Shown piece after piece: positions 19,182 through 27,384 of a stretch of DNA of 64,000 bases (positions are counted from its first letter, which is position 1; every line of letters begins with the position of its first letter). The position numbers and the translations under genes are program-made. Origin of the DNA: Methylococcaceae bacterium UBA975 (GTDB taxonomy: Bacteria > Pseudomonadota > Gammaproteobacteria > Methylococcales > Cycloclasticaceae); contig DBBV01000007.1 in assembly GCA_002292375.1 (NCBI GenBank), forward strand, positions 62,001 to 126,000, given 5' to 3'. Under the pieces are notes generated by a model. It saw only the letters and a program-made list of their open reading frames with translations, had not been told where the DNA came from and did no database searches.

Positions 19182-19210
19182 AGTGTACAAAGTAATGCTC
19201 GCTTGGGCAA
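19182..19210 (-). promoter_or_regulatory. Promoter of rnpB
   Basis: On the minus strand TTGCCC (19205-19210), a 17 bp spacer and TACACT (19182-19187) lie so that the start point, about 6-7 bases on, coincides with the 5' end of helix P1 at 19175. The geometry supports both the promoter and the RNA end. Confidence 0.65.
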
Positions 19211-19354
19211 TTCTTATTGCTAAGGAACCCAATCAACCCTGCGTTAATCTAAAAAATAGATAGAACTATATTAATAGCAGACTTACACTTGGGTAAGTTA
19301 GGTAGCTACCATTACCGCCTCCAAAATTAACCTTAACGTGCCAAGCCTCAATAA

Positions 19355-20593
19355 ATGAAATTATTTTTAATGTTCTTTTTCACCGTATTATCGCTATCGG
19401 TAAATGCTGCTAAATCACCCGCGCCTGGTACGTTGATTAATCAGCAAAACATTGCACAATTTACTGCTTATTTAGATAAGCCGATTATTGATTTAGTCAC
19501 GAAGGGGCATTTATCTGTAATGGTAGGTGAGCATTTTGACGCTCCACCCAATACGCGTTTCTTAGCACTGACCGAAAAAAACCAGAGGGTCGCTTCAATT
19601 GACCCTAACTCGGGTCAATTAATCAACTTTCAAGGCGGCTTACCTTTTCCTGAAGAGCCAACGCAAGTCGACCCACTGGCTGGGTTAAAGTTAGCCTGGA
19701 ATATGCGTTATGCTTATGGCGGAGACACTTCTTTAGTTGATCCGTTTATTTGGGATTACATCGATATGACAAAGGGTAAAGTTGAACGAACCCTGTCGTT
19801 TGTAGGAAAAACCCTGAGATATAAACATCGGATTTCAATTCAGCCCACGCCAAATCTTCCCAACAACCCTGCGAGTATTTTTAACGCTATTTATCTACAA
19901 GCAAAAGAACCTTTCGATATAAAAAACACGCAACTATTGGTGCATCGTTTAGAAGACGATAGCGCACGCGAACGAACTTGGCTGTATCTATCGGTTCAAA
20001 GACGCGTTCGTCGATTACCTGCAGGGCAAACTACAGATGCCTTTTTGGGTAGTGACATTATGATAGAGGACTTTCTTGGGTATAACGGTCGTATCAATGA
20101 TATGCGCTGGCGCTATTTAGGCACTCAACACTTATTAGCGCCTCTTTACAAACATAATACAACCGTAAGCAACATTGAATCTGAGCACTCTGGCGACTAC
20201 AAATTTGGTACTTTCCATGGTCAGGGAAATTGCTTTCCTAATGTGCCTTGGCAAGTGAGAAAACTTTACGTTCTAGAAGCAAAGCCAATAACAACAAACC
20301 ACCCTTTATCGAAGCGCATTTTTTATATAGATGCTCAAACGCACACACCTATTGCTGGTCGTCATTATGATAGAAACAATAAAATCTGGCGCGTTGGAAT
20401 AAGCGCCTTTTCTCACCCAGATGAGCACCTTAAACAAAACAAAGGAGCGGGAGTGGTGATACCATCACTTATTTCCATGGTTGATGTCGCAGCCCAGCAC
20501 TGTACAACACTAAAAATGAAAACCATCATTAACGATCGCTCTGTAAAACAGAAACATTTCACCGTGCAATCTCTACGTACTAAGGGAAAATAA
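19355..20593 (+). CDS. DUF1329 family secreted protein
   Basis: The 412-residue protein begins with a signal peptide (about 1-18, cleavage near VNA-AK) and continues as a soluble or outer-membrane-facing domain. It has the DUF1329 features: PFPEEP near 97-102, tryptophan-rich central segments and a C-terminal basic tail. The function of this family is not established; some members are linked in the literature to outer-membrane lipid or hydrocarbon-related gene sets. It stands alone between rnpB and rsmI, which are direct neighbours in Pseudomonas, so it looks inserted into a conserved block. No terminator is obvious in the 63 bp before the convergent rsmI end. Confidence 0.8.
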   Translation: MKLFLMFFFTVLSLSVNAAKSPAPGTLINQQNIAQFTAYLDKPIIDLVTKGHLSVMVGEHFDAPPNTRFLALTEKNQRVASIDPNSGQLINFQGGLPFPEEPTQVDPLAGLKLAWNMRYAYGGDTSLVDPFIWDYIDMTKGKVERTLSFVGKTLRYKHRISIQPTPNLPNNPASIFNAIYLQAKEPFDIKNTQLLVHRLEDDSARERTWLYLSVQRRVRRLPAGQTTDAFLGSDIMIEDFLGYNGRINDMRWRYLGTQHLLAPLYKHNTTVSNIESEHSGDYKFGTFHGQGNCFPNVPWQVRKLYVLEAKPITTNHPLSKRIFYIDAQTHTPIAGRHYDRNNKIWRVGISAFSHPDEHLKQNKGAGVVIPSLISMVDVAAQHCTTLKMKTIINDRSVKQKHFTVQSLRTKGK

Positions 20594-20656
20594 ATACCCT
20601 CTAAATAGCATTTTTGAGCCATGCGTTATAAGCCCTGCCACCCATTGTGAACATTT

Positions 20657-21517
20657 TTAATCGCCGCTTTGTAACTCTAGTGCTTTTTTATACAGGTCTT
20701 TTTTTGATTGCCCTGTCAATTGAACCGCTAGCTTAACGGCGGTTTTAACCGAACATTCGCTCAGAAGTACCTCTAGGGTTTGCACGTCTTGTTCTGATAA
20801 GTCACTGTCCTTTCGCCGTTTTTTATCAATCCCTTCTATCAGCACAACAAATTCGCCACGCTGCATATTACTGTCTTCGTTAACGCATCGATAAATCTCT
20901 TCCAGGGGACCACGGACAACCGTCTCAAACGTTTTTGTGAGCTCCCGAGCGATGGCTATCGTATGGCTTGGGTCATAAACAGCCAAAGCATCGTCTAAAC
21001 ACTTTAAGATTCGGTGACTGGACTCATAAAAAACCAATGTTCCAGCGTAATTTAAATAGGCTTCAAATATTGCTTTTCGTGCGCCAGACGTTCGCGGCAA
21101 AAAACCTTCAAAGCTAAATTTATCAGTTGCTACACCCGCTACACTAAGGGCAGCAATCAAGGCGCATGAACCGGGAATAGGTACTACTTTATAACCAGCT
21201 TGGCTTACTTTTTCGACCAAAGAATAACCCGGGTCATTAATCAGCGGTGTGCCAGCATCGGAAATTAAGGCAATAGATTGACCTTGCGACAACCGCTCTA
21301 TCAATTGAATGCTTTTACTGTCTTCATTGTGATCATGATACGACGTCATCGGCGTAGTAATCGAATAATGATTCAATAAGACTTTACTGTTGCGCGTATC
21401 TTCAGCCGCAATCACATCCACGGTTTTAAGAACCTCAAGTGCCCGTAAACTGATATCGGCCAAATTACCAATAGGCGTCGCCACCACGTAAAGAATCGCG
21501 TTAAGGTTTGACATCAT
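20657..21517 (-). CDS. rsmI: RsmI, 16S rRNA 2'-O-ribose C1402 methyltransferase
   Basis: RsmI methylates the ribose of C1402 in 16S rRNA, the same nucleotide that RsmH modifies. It belongs to the tetrapyrrole-methylase fold. It shows VATPIGNLADIS at the N-terminus, AAEDTRNSKVLL, SDAGTPLINDPG and VPGSCALIAALS. I start it at the ATG at 21517; the frame is open to 21550, but the family begins just before the LYVVATPIGN segment. Ribosome sites are weak for both. It is divergent from lpoA, as in other gammaproteobacteria. Confidence 0.95.
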   Translation of the reverse strand: MMSNLNAILYVVATPIGNLADISLRALEVLKTVDVIAAEDTRNSKVLLNHYSITTPMTSYHDHNEDSKSIQLIERLSQGQSIALISDAGTPLINDPGYSLVEKVSQAGYKVVPIPGSCALIAALSVAGVATDKFSFEGFLPRTSGARKAIFEAYLNYAGTLVFYESSHRILKCLDDALAVYDPSHTIAIARELTKTFETVVRGPLEEIYRCVNEDSNMQRGEFVVLIEGIDKKRRKDSDLSEQDVQTLEVLLSECSVKTAVKLAVQLTGQSKKDLYKKALELQSGD

Positions 21518-21585
21518 TGAACTTGGAAAAGATACTGGGCGGTAGAACAATCATTTTTTAAATACGCGGTATATACAGTTCGTTT

Positions 21586-23532
21586 ATGAATTATTTCAAA
21601 CATAGCTTATCGGCCATTTTAAAACTCGGCTTAATTGTCATTATCGCATTCAGCTTGCTAAATTGCGCCTCTACGCAACCTACAGCAAAGGCTTTGACTG
21701 CTCAGTCTAACCCATTGCTTGACCAAGCCCAAGCGGCATTATCCCAACAACAGTTCGCCTTAGCAGCACAATTATTCGCTCAACTAGCCAACGCCAGCTC
21801 AGGATCACAAAAAGGTCAGTTTTTAATAAGCGCCATCAACGCTCACACGCAAGCAGGGCAAATTGAAACAGCTATTGCCTTGACCCATACCTTGGTTGAC
21901 CTCGCTGACAGCCTAAGCACTGAACAACAGCTCATGCTGGCCCAACTATTGCTCCAGCAAGGTAAAACCGAACTAACCATTAACTTATTGACCCGCCTTG
22001 ATGAGACCCAACTCAACAACCAACAACGTATCCGTCTACATACATTGAGTAGCGATACTTTTTTTCAAGCTGGCAATTTAATTGAAAGCGCACGCGAAAG
22101 GGTTATTCTTGATGCACTGATACATCAAGCCAACGATAAATTAGACAACCAATCAAGGTTACTCGACACGCTATCGCTTCTATCGGAACAAGCCTTAAGT
22201 TTTATGCGCCCCAGTGCCGATAGTAACTTAGCCGGCTGGATAGATCTTGCGACGGCGTTAAAGCAACAAAATACGATTGATCTGACTAGCCCTGAAATTC
22301 TTAGCTGGCAAACCCAATACCCATCGCATACGGCAAGTAGTGCCTTTTTATCTACCCTCGCCGAACGAACCCTAAAAGACTTTAAAACACCGCAAAAAGT
22401 CGGTGTTTTTTTACCATTGAATGGCCCTTTTTCGAGTGCTGCGCAGAGTATTCGGCAAGGAATCGTTGCTGCCGCCTATGCGATGACTTCTCGTTGGCAA
22501 CCTGATATCACCTTTTATGATACCAGCGCTCATCCCATTGAGCTGCTTTATACACAAGCAATATCAGACGGTATGAACGTTATTATTGGCCCCCTCGAAA
22601 AAAGTAAAGTCGCCGAAATCGCCTCGTTAACTGAGCGCCCTATCCCTGTTATCAGCTTGAATAAAAGTGACTTTTTCGATAAAACAAACTATTACGAATT
22701 TTCTTTAGCGCCTGAAGAAGATGTCACTCAAGTACTCAGTCTCGCCTGGCTAAAAGGTCTTGAAAAAGCGCTTATTCTTAGCCCCCAATCAAGTTATGGT
22801 GAACGTTTAGCCAGTCATTTTTCATCTACTTGGCAGCAGCTAGGTGGTGACATCGTTGGGGTACAAACATACAACCCCGAACAGGTTGATTATTCCAGCG
22901 CTATCAAAAGCCTATTACAATTGGACAAAAGCCATAACCGGTTTAGTCAACTCCGCCAACGACTCAACTTAAATCTCCAATTTGAAGAAAGGCGGCGCCA
23001 AGATGCTGATTTTATTTTTCTACTCGCCTCGCCTCGCGAGGGCCGATTAATTAAACCTCAGCTGCGCTTTCACCGCGCTGCCGATCTCGCAGTCTTTAGC
23101 ACATCAAACGTTTATGAAGGCGAGACCAACACTGTTTTAAACCGTGACCTTGATGGTGTTTTCTTTTGCGATATGCCTTGGCTAATGGAGCCGGAGAGTT
23201 ACCAAGAGGCTAATTTAGATAGCGCATCAAAGCGCTGGCCCAAAGCGCACAACTCGCATATACGTTTAATGGCCTTTGGCTACGACACCTATCAATTAAT
23301 CCCTCACCTAGACCGCTTACGTGACAATGCATTCTCCCGTTTTAAAGGCAAAACCGGCTTATTATCGATTCCCCACTCTGGGCTTGTAAATCGACAGCTT
23401 AGTTGTGGTTATTTTAACCGGGGCAAGATTAAGTCGCTTGGCCTTGCACCTCAACTTCAGCGAGCATCACAATTATCAATGCCCACCAAGCCCATAGAAA
23501 AAGCCATTTCAACCAGCACGCAAGCGCTGTAA
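21586..23532 (+). CDS. lpoA: LpoA, outer-membrane lipoprotein activator of PBP1A
   Basis: LpoA spans the periplasm from the outer membrane and stimulates the peptidoglycan synthase PBP1A. The 648-residue protein has a lipoprotein signal with lipobox LLNC (mature Cys near 27), an N-terminal helical TPR-like half (about 45-240) and a C-terminal periplasmic-binding-like domain that starts near VGVFLPLNGPF and includes IIGPLEKSKV. Length matches the family. It overlaps yraN by 1 bp and leads the lpoA-yraN-diaA-dolP run found in many gammaproteobacteria. Confidence 0.93.
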   Translation: MNYFKHSLSAILKLGLIVIIAFSLLNCASTQPTAKALTAQSNPLLDQAQAALSQQQFALAAQLFAQLANASSGSQKGQFLISAINAHTQAGQIETAIALTHTLVDLADSLSTEQQLMLAQLLLQQGKTELTINLLTRLDETQLNNQQRIRLHTLSSDTFFQAGNLIESARERVILDALIHQANDKLDNQSRLLDTLSLLSEQALSFMRPSADSNLAGWIDLATALKQQNTIDLTSPEILSWQTQYPSHTASSAFLSTLAERTLKDFKTPQKVGVFLPLNGPFSSAAQSIRQGIVAAAYAMTSRWQPDITFYDTSAHPIELLYTQAISDGMNVIIGPLEKSKVAEIASLTERPIPVISLNKSDFFDKTNYYEFSLAPEEDVTQVLSLAWLKGLEKALILSPQSSYGERLASHFSSTWQQLGGDIVGVQTYNPEQVDYSSAIKSLLQLDKSHNRFSQLRQRLNLNLQFEERRRQDADFIFLLASPREGRLIKPQLRFHRAADLAVFSTSNVYEGETNTVLNRDLDGVFFCDMPWLMEPESYQEANLDSASKRWPKAHNSHIRLMAFGYDTYQLIPHLDRLRDNAFSRFKGKTGLLSIPHSGLVNRQLSCGYFNRGKIKSLGLAPQLQRASQLSMPTKPIEKAISTSTQAL

Positions 23533-23900
23533 TGAGCCCCCCAGTAGACCCCAACAGCCTTGGAGTATTGGGTGAAGAAATAGCCCTCGATTTTTTACGC
23601 CAACGGGGTTTTCGCCTACTCGAAAGAAATTACCGTAACCGTTTTGGTGAAATTGACTTAGTCATGCAAGATGATGGCTTCATTGTATTTGTAGAGGTTC
23701 GCTTGCGTTCGTCTACAAATTTTGGTGGCGCACTAGATTCCATTGATTATCATAAACGCAGTAAACTCATAAAGTGCGCCCAACACTATATAGCGAATGA
23801 CTCCGGGCGAAATGACTTTCGTTTTGATGTGGTCGCAATTTCACCCAACAAAACTCGCCATGAGATACAATGGCTAACTAACGCATTCGACGAGTTCTAA
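23532..23900 (+). CDS. yraN: YraN/UPF0102 family nuclease-like protein
   Basis: This 122-residue protein has the PD-(D/E)XK nuclease-like fold signature of the family: GEEIALDFLRQRGFRLLERN, then GEIDLVM and VFVEVRLR. Its cellular role is not settled. It starts within the lpoA stop (TAATG) and is followed by diaA after 1 bp, so it is translated from the lpoA message. Confidence 0.93.
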   Translation: MSPPVDPNSLGVLGEEIALDFLRQRGFRLLERNYRNRFGEIDLVMQDDGFIVFVEVRLRSSTNFGGALDSIDYHKRSKLIKCAQHYIANDSGRNDFRFDVVAISPNKTRHEIQWLTNAFDEF

Positions 23901-23901
23901 T

Positions 23902-24492
23902 ATGAGTTTACAAGAAAAAATACACCAGCACTTTAACGATAGCATTCAAGTTAAACACGATAGTTTAGAGCTATTACCTCCGCAAATAGAAGCCGCCGCA
24001 CAAACCATTGTTCAAAGCCTACTTAATAATGGCAAGGTCTTAACCTGTGGTAATGGTGGCTCTGCTGGCGATGCGCAACATTTTTCATCCGAAATGCTCA
24101 ATCGTTTTGAACGCGAACGCCCCAGTCTGCCTGCTATTGCCCTTAGCACCGACACCTCGACGCTCACTTCAATTGCCAACGACTATTCATACGACCAAAT
24201 TTTTTCCAAACAAATTCGCGCCTTAGGTCAAGCTGGCGATATTTTGTTAGCCTATAGCACGAGTGGGAACTCAGAAAATATCGTCGAGGCGATTAAAGCT
24301 GCCCACGATAGGGATATGATTGTGATCCTCGTTTCCGGCAAAGATGGTGGGAAAGTTTCAGCTTTATCTTTAATAGATAGCAATGATATTGAGTTGCGAG
24401 TACCCTCTATGTCTACCGCTCGAATTCAAGAAGTTCACCTCGTGATCACGCATTGTTTATGCGACCTTATTGACTGTCAATTATTTGGATAA
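23902..24492 (+). CDS. diaA: DiaA/GmhA-like SIS-domain protein
   Basis: The 196-residue protein is a single SIS (sugar isomerase) domain. It shows TCGNGGSAGDAQHF near 49-62 and STSGNSENI near 116-124. DiaA in E. coli is a tetramer that helps DnaA initiate replication; GmhA, a close paralogue, makes heptose for LPS. The position between yraN and a dolP-like gene favours DiaA. Sequence alone does not fully exclude phosphoheptose isomerase activity. Confidence 0.85.
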   Translation: MSLQEKIHQHFNDSIQVKHDSLELLPPQIEAAAQTIVQSLLNNGKVLTCGNGGSAGDAQHFSSEMLNRFERERPSLPAIALSTDTSTLTSIANDYSYDQIFSKQIRALGQAGDILLAYSTSGNSENIVEAIKAAHDRDMIVILVSGKDGGKVSALSLIDSNDIELRVPSMSTARIQEVHLVITHCLCDLIDCQLFG

Positions 24493-24497
24493 ACCCT

Positions 24498-25085
24498 ATG
24501 AAATTCTCTTATTTATTACTGCCCACAAGTGCCTTAATTTTTAGCCTACTATCAGGCTGCGCTGCTGTTGCTGTTGGTGGTGCCACAACCGGCGTTGCCG
24601 TTGTTCATGACAGGCGAACCGCCGGTACCGTTATTGATGATCAAGCCATTGAACTCAAAGCCCTTAATATTTTTTACGGCGTTAAAACGATACGACTCAA
24701 CACCCACGTTAATGCGACCAGTTACAATGGTTTACTGTTATTGACTGGTGAAGCCCCGACTGAACAATTACGCCAAAACATCATCCAACGGGTCAGCCGC
24801 ATTCCCAAAGTAGAAAAAGTTCATAACGAAATCATAATCGCCGCCCCCAGCTCACTTGTTTCTCGCAGTAGCGACAGTTTGATCACCAGTAAATCGAAGG
24901 TCGCATTATTTAATGTTAGTCATATCAAAGGATTTGACCCCACCCGTGTAAAGGTCGTCACTGAAAATGGCGTGGTGTACTTAATGGGCTTATTAAAACA
25001 ACACGAGGTCAGTCCCGTCATTGAAACGATCAGACGCGTAGGCGGTGTACAACGGGTGGTAAAACTATTCGAAATCGTTACTTAA
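24498..25085 (+). CDS. dolP: DolP-like outer-membrane lipoprotein with two BON domains
   Basis: DolP (YraP) binds anionic phospholipid at the outer membrane and supports envelope integrity and the Bam complex. This 195-residue protein has a lipobox LLSGC (Cys near 21), a small-residue stretch VAVGGATTG, and two BON domains (about 45-115 and 122-195). Position after diaA is the standard one. It overlaps the following oxidase gene by 1 bp. Confidence 0.9.
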   Translation: MKFSYLLLPTSALIFSLLSGCAAVAVGGATTGVAVVHDRRTAGTVIDDQAIELKALNIFYGVKTIRLNTHVNATSYNGLLLLTGEAPTEQLRQNIIQRVSRIPKVEKVHNEIIIAAPSSLVSRSSDSLITSKSKVALFNVSHIKGFDPTRVKVVTENGVVYLMGLLKQHEVSPVIETIRRVGGVQRVVKLFEIVT

Positions 25086-26464
25086 TGGCACAAGCGAATC
25101 ACGATTTCCTACAACAACTACAGCACGTCTTTAATAAAGAGTCGCTTCTTTTAGACCCCGCTGATTGCTGGGCCTACGGGTATGATAATAGTCGTCGCCA
25201 AAGCCAAGCATTAGCGGTGGTTTTTCCCAGCAACCACCAGCAAATTGTTGACACCGTTAAATTATGCAATCGCCACCACATTGCTATAACCGCGCGCGGT
25301 AGCGGCACCGGTACCACAGGGGCCAGCGTTCCGTCAGAAAACGCTATCGTTATGTCGACTGAAAGAATGGATCGCATCATACGTATTGACCCAAAAAATC
25401 GCCTGATGGTGGTTGAACCTGGGGTAACCAATCAAGCTATTCAAGAAGCTGCTGCCGAACACGGTTTTTTTTGGCCGCCCGATCCCACCAGCGCAGCCAT
25501 TTGTACGGTGGGCGGCAACCTCGCTTATAATTCCGCAGGGCCTCGGGCCGTAAAATATGGCACACCTCGAGAAAACACCTTAGGACTCACTTGTGTCACA
25601 GGCGCTGGCGATACACTCAAAACTGGCGCCTATACAACAAAAAGCGTTGTCGGTTACGACCTAACTCGGCTAATTATTGGTTCTGAAGGAACGCTAGCCA
25701 TTATCAGCCAAGCCACGTTAAAGCTAACCCCCTTGGCAGAAAGCAAACGCACGATCCAGGCCACCTACGACTCACTTGAGTCAGCCACATTGGCCGTTAC
25801 CCAAATTATGGCGCAAGCAATAACACCTTGCGCCTTAGAGTTTATGGATGGCACTGCCATCTCGTTAGTCAAAGAAGATGCCCATCTCGAATTACCTGAT
25901 AACGCCCAAGCCTTACTGATGATTGAGGTCGACGGCGACCCATTTAGCATCGAAGAAATGACAAAAAAAGTCGCCCAAAGTGCCTCTACCGACGGTTTGA
26001 TTGAATTAAAAATTGCGCAAACCAAGCAGCACGTACAACAACTTTGGCAGGCCAGAAAGGCACTTTCACCGTCATTACGAAAAATGGCGCCCAAGAAAAT
26101 CAATGAAGATGTCGTTGTTCCAGTGAGTGAAATTCCTTCGTTGATTAGAGGCTTAGAAGCACTCTCACAACAATATCAAATACCCATCGTTAATTTTGGT
26201 CACGCAGGTAACGGTAATATTCACGTTAATTTGCTGGCTCAAGAAAATCAGTTGGCGTTAGCAAAGCAGTGTTTAGCCGAGGTGTTTGCTCTGGTTATGT
26301 CTCTCAATGGCAGCCTGTCGGGTGAACATGGTATTGGACTCGAAAAGCGTGACTTTATTAATCTAGAACTGGAACCAACCGCGTTAAACTTGATGAAAAA
26401 AATAAAGAGCCAATTTGACCCTGCTCACCTACTCAATCCCGATAAAGTTTTTCCAGTCGACTAG
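25085..26464 (+). CDS. FAD-linked oxidase, GlcD / D-lactate dehydrogenase type
   Basis: A 459-residue flavoenzyme of the FAD-binding type 4 family. The FAD domain includes ARGSGTGTTGASVP near 70-83, EPGVTNQAI and CTVGGNLAYNSAGPRAVKYG. The C-terminal half has NFGHAGNGNIHVN and GEHGIGLEKR, which hold the conserved catalytic and metal-ligand histidines. Such enzymes oxidise D-2-hydroxy acids (glycolate, D-lactate, D-2-hydroxyglutarate). The substrate cannot be read from the sequence. A single-subunit form with no GlcE/GlcF beside it makes D-lactate or D-2-hydroxyglutarate more likely than glycolate. It is translationally coupled to dolP by a 1 bp overlap. Confidence 0.88.
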   Translation: MAQANHDFLQQLQHVFNKESLLLDPADCWAYGYDNSRRQSQALAVVFPSNHQQIVDTVKLCNRHHIAITARGSGTGTTGASVPSENAIVMSTERMDRIIRIDPKNRLMVVEPGVTNQAIQEAAAEHGFFWPPDPTSAAICTVGGNLAYNSAGPRAVKYGTPRENTLGLTCVTGAGDTLKTGAYTTKSVVGYDLTRLIIGSEGTLAIISQATLKLTPLAESKRTIQATYDSLESATLAVTQIMAQAITPCALEFMDGTAISLVKEDAHLELPDNAQALLMIEVDGDPFSIEEMTKKVAQSASTDGLIELKIAQTKQHVQQLWQARKALSPSLRKMAPKKINEDVVVPVSEIPSLIRGLEALSQQYQIPIVNFGHAGNGNIHVNLLAQENQLALAKQCLAEVFALVMSLNGSLSGEHGIGLEKRDFINLELEPTALNLMKKIKSQFDPAHLLNPDKVFPVD

Positions 26465-26473
26465 CTGACTAGT

Positions 26474-27310
26474 TCAGTCATCCATTGTCACTCGCATTGA
26501 TAAATCGACTGCTTGAATGTTTTTTGTTAACGCCCCAACCGAAATAAAATCCACCCCTGTTTTCGCTATTTCCCGAATACTGGACAGGTCTACATTACCG
26601 GAAGCTTCCAGCTTTGCCCTGCCCTTATTTAGCGCGACCGCTTGTGTCAATTGGTCTAGATTAAAATTATCTAACAATAAAATATCGGCCTGAGCATCTA
26701 ACGCCTGCACCACCTCATCTAAGGTTTCTACTTCTACTTCGACAGCCACGTCGCTACTTACCTGACGTGCTGCACTCACGGCCTGCGCGATTGATCCAGC
26801 CGCCATGATATGGTTTTCTTTGATTAAAATGCCGTCAAACAAACCCACTCGGTGATTAGAGGCGCCGCCGCAGCGCACCGCGTACTTTTGCGCCCATCTA
26901 AGCCCTGGGATGGTTTTTCGAGTATCTAATACCACTGCTTGAGTGCCTTTCACCGCCTTAGCAAATTGATGGGCTAACGACGCCGTAGCCGACAAGGTTT
27001 GCAATACATTTAACGCCGCTCGTTCACCGGTTAATAGCGCCCGCGCCGAACCTGAAAGGTAACACAACACCTCACCTGAAAAGGCACGCTCACCCTCAGC
27101 TTGTTGCCACTCAATCGTTATTGCAGGGTCGAGGGTTTTAAACACCGCATCAAACCACGCTTGACCGCACACCAACGTCGCCTCACGGGTGATAACCGTC
27201 GCCTTGGCAGTCTGTTGCTCGGGAATAATACGCGCGGTTAAATCGCCCGTGCCGACGTCCTCTTGTAAAAAGCGGGCAACGTCATCTTGTATGGTTTTAG
27301 CGTCTAGCAT
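26474..27310 (-). CDS. nadC: Nicotinate-nucleotide diphosphorylase (carboxylating)
   Basis: NadC converts quinolinate and PRPP to nicotinate mononucleotide in de novo NAD synthesis. The 278-residue protein has LDTRKTIPGLRWAQKYAV and CGGASNHRVGLFDGILIKENH in the PRPP and quinolinate sites, and VEVEVETLDE and LLLDNF further on. It is convergent with the oxidase gene, 9 bp apart. Confidence 0.97.
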   Translation of the reverse strand: MLDAKTIQDDVARFLQEDVGTGDLTARIIPEQQTAKATVITREATLVCGQAWFDAVFKTLDPAITIEWQQAEGERAFSGEVLCYLSGSARALLTGERAALNVLQTLSATASLAHQFAKAVKGTQAVVLDTRKTIPGLRWAQKYAVRCGGASNHRVGLFDGILIKENHIMAAGSIAQAVSAARQVSSDVAVEVEVETLDEVVQALDAQADILLLDNFNLDQLTQAVALNKGRAKLEASGNVDLSSIREIAKTGVDFISVGALTKNIQAVDLSMRVTMDD

Positions 27311-27328
27311 GTCTTCAGCCTATGTAAT

Positions 27329-27354
27329 AAAAAACCTCCGATTGGAGGCCTTTT
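27329..27354 (-). terminator. Rho-independent terminator after the DUF1631 gene
   Basis: On the minus strand a CCTCC-AATC-GGAGG hairpin is followed by six T and then ATT. It lies between the DUF1631 stop and nadC and should end the upstream transcript; nadC would then need its own promoter. Confidence 0.75.
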
Positions 27355-27384
27355 ATTATCACATAATTAACCCGTAGAAACACC

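Noticed and set aside
26462..26490. Small inverted repeat TGACT/AGTCA between the oxidase gene and nadC
   Set aside because: Stem of 5 bp, no T run; most likely chance.
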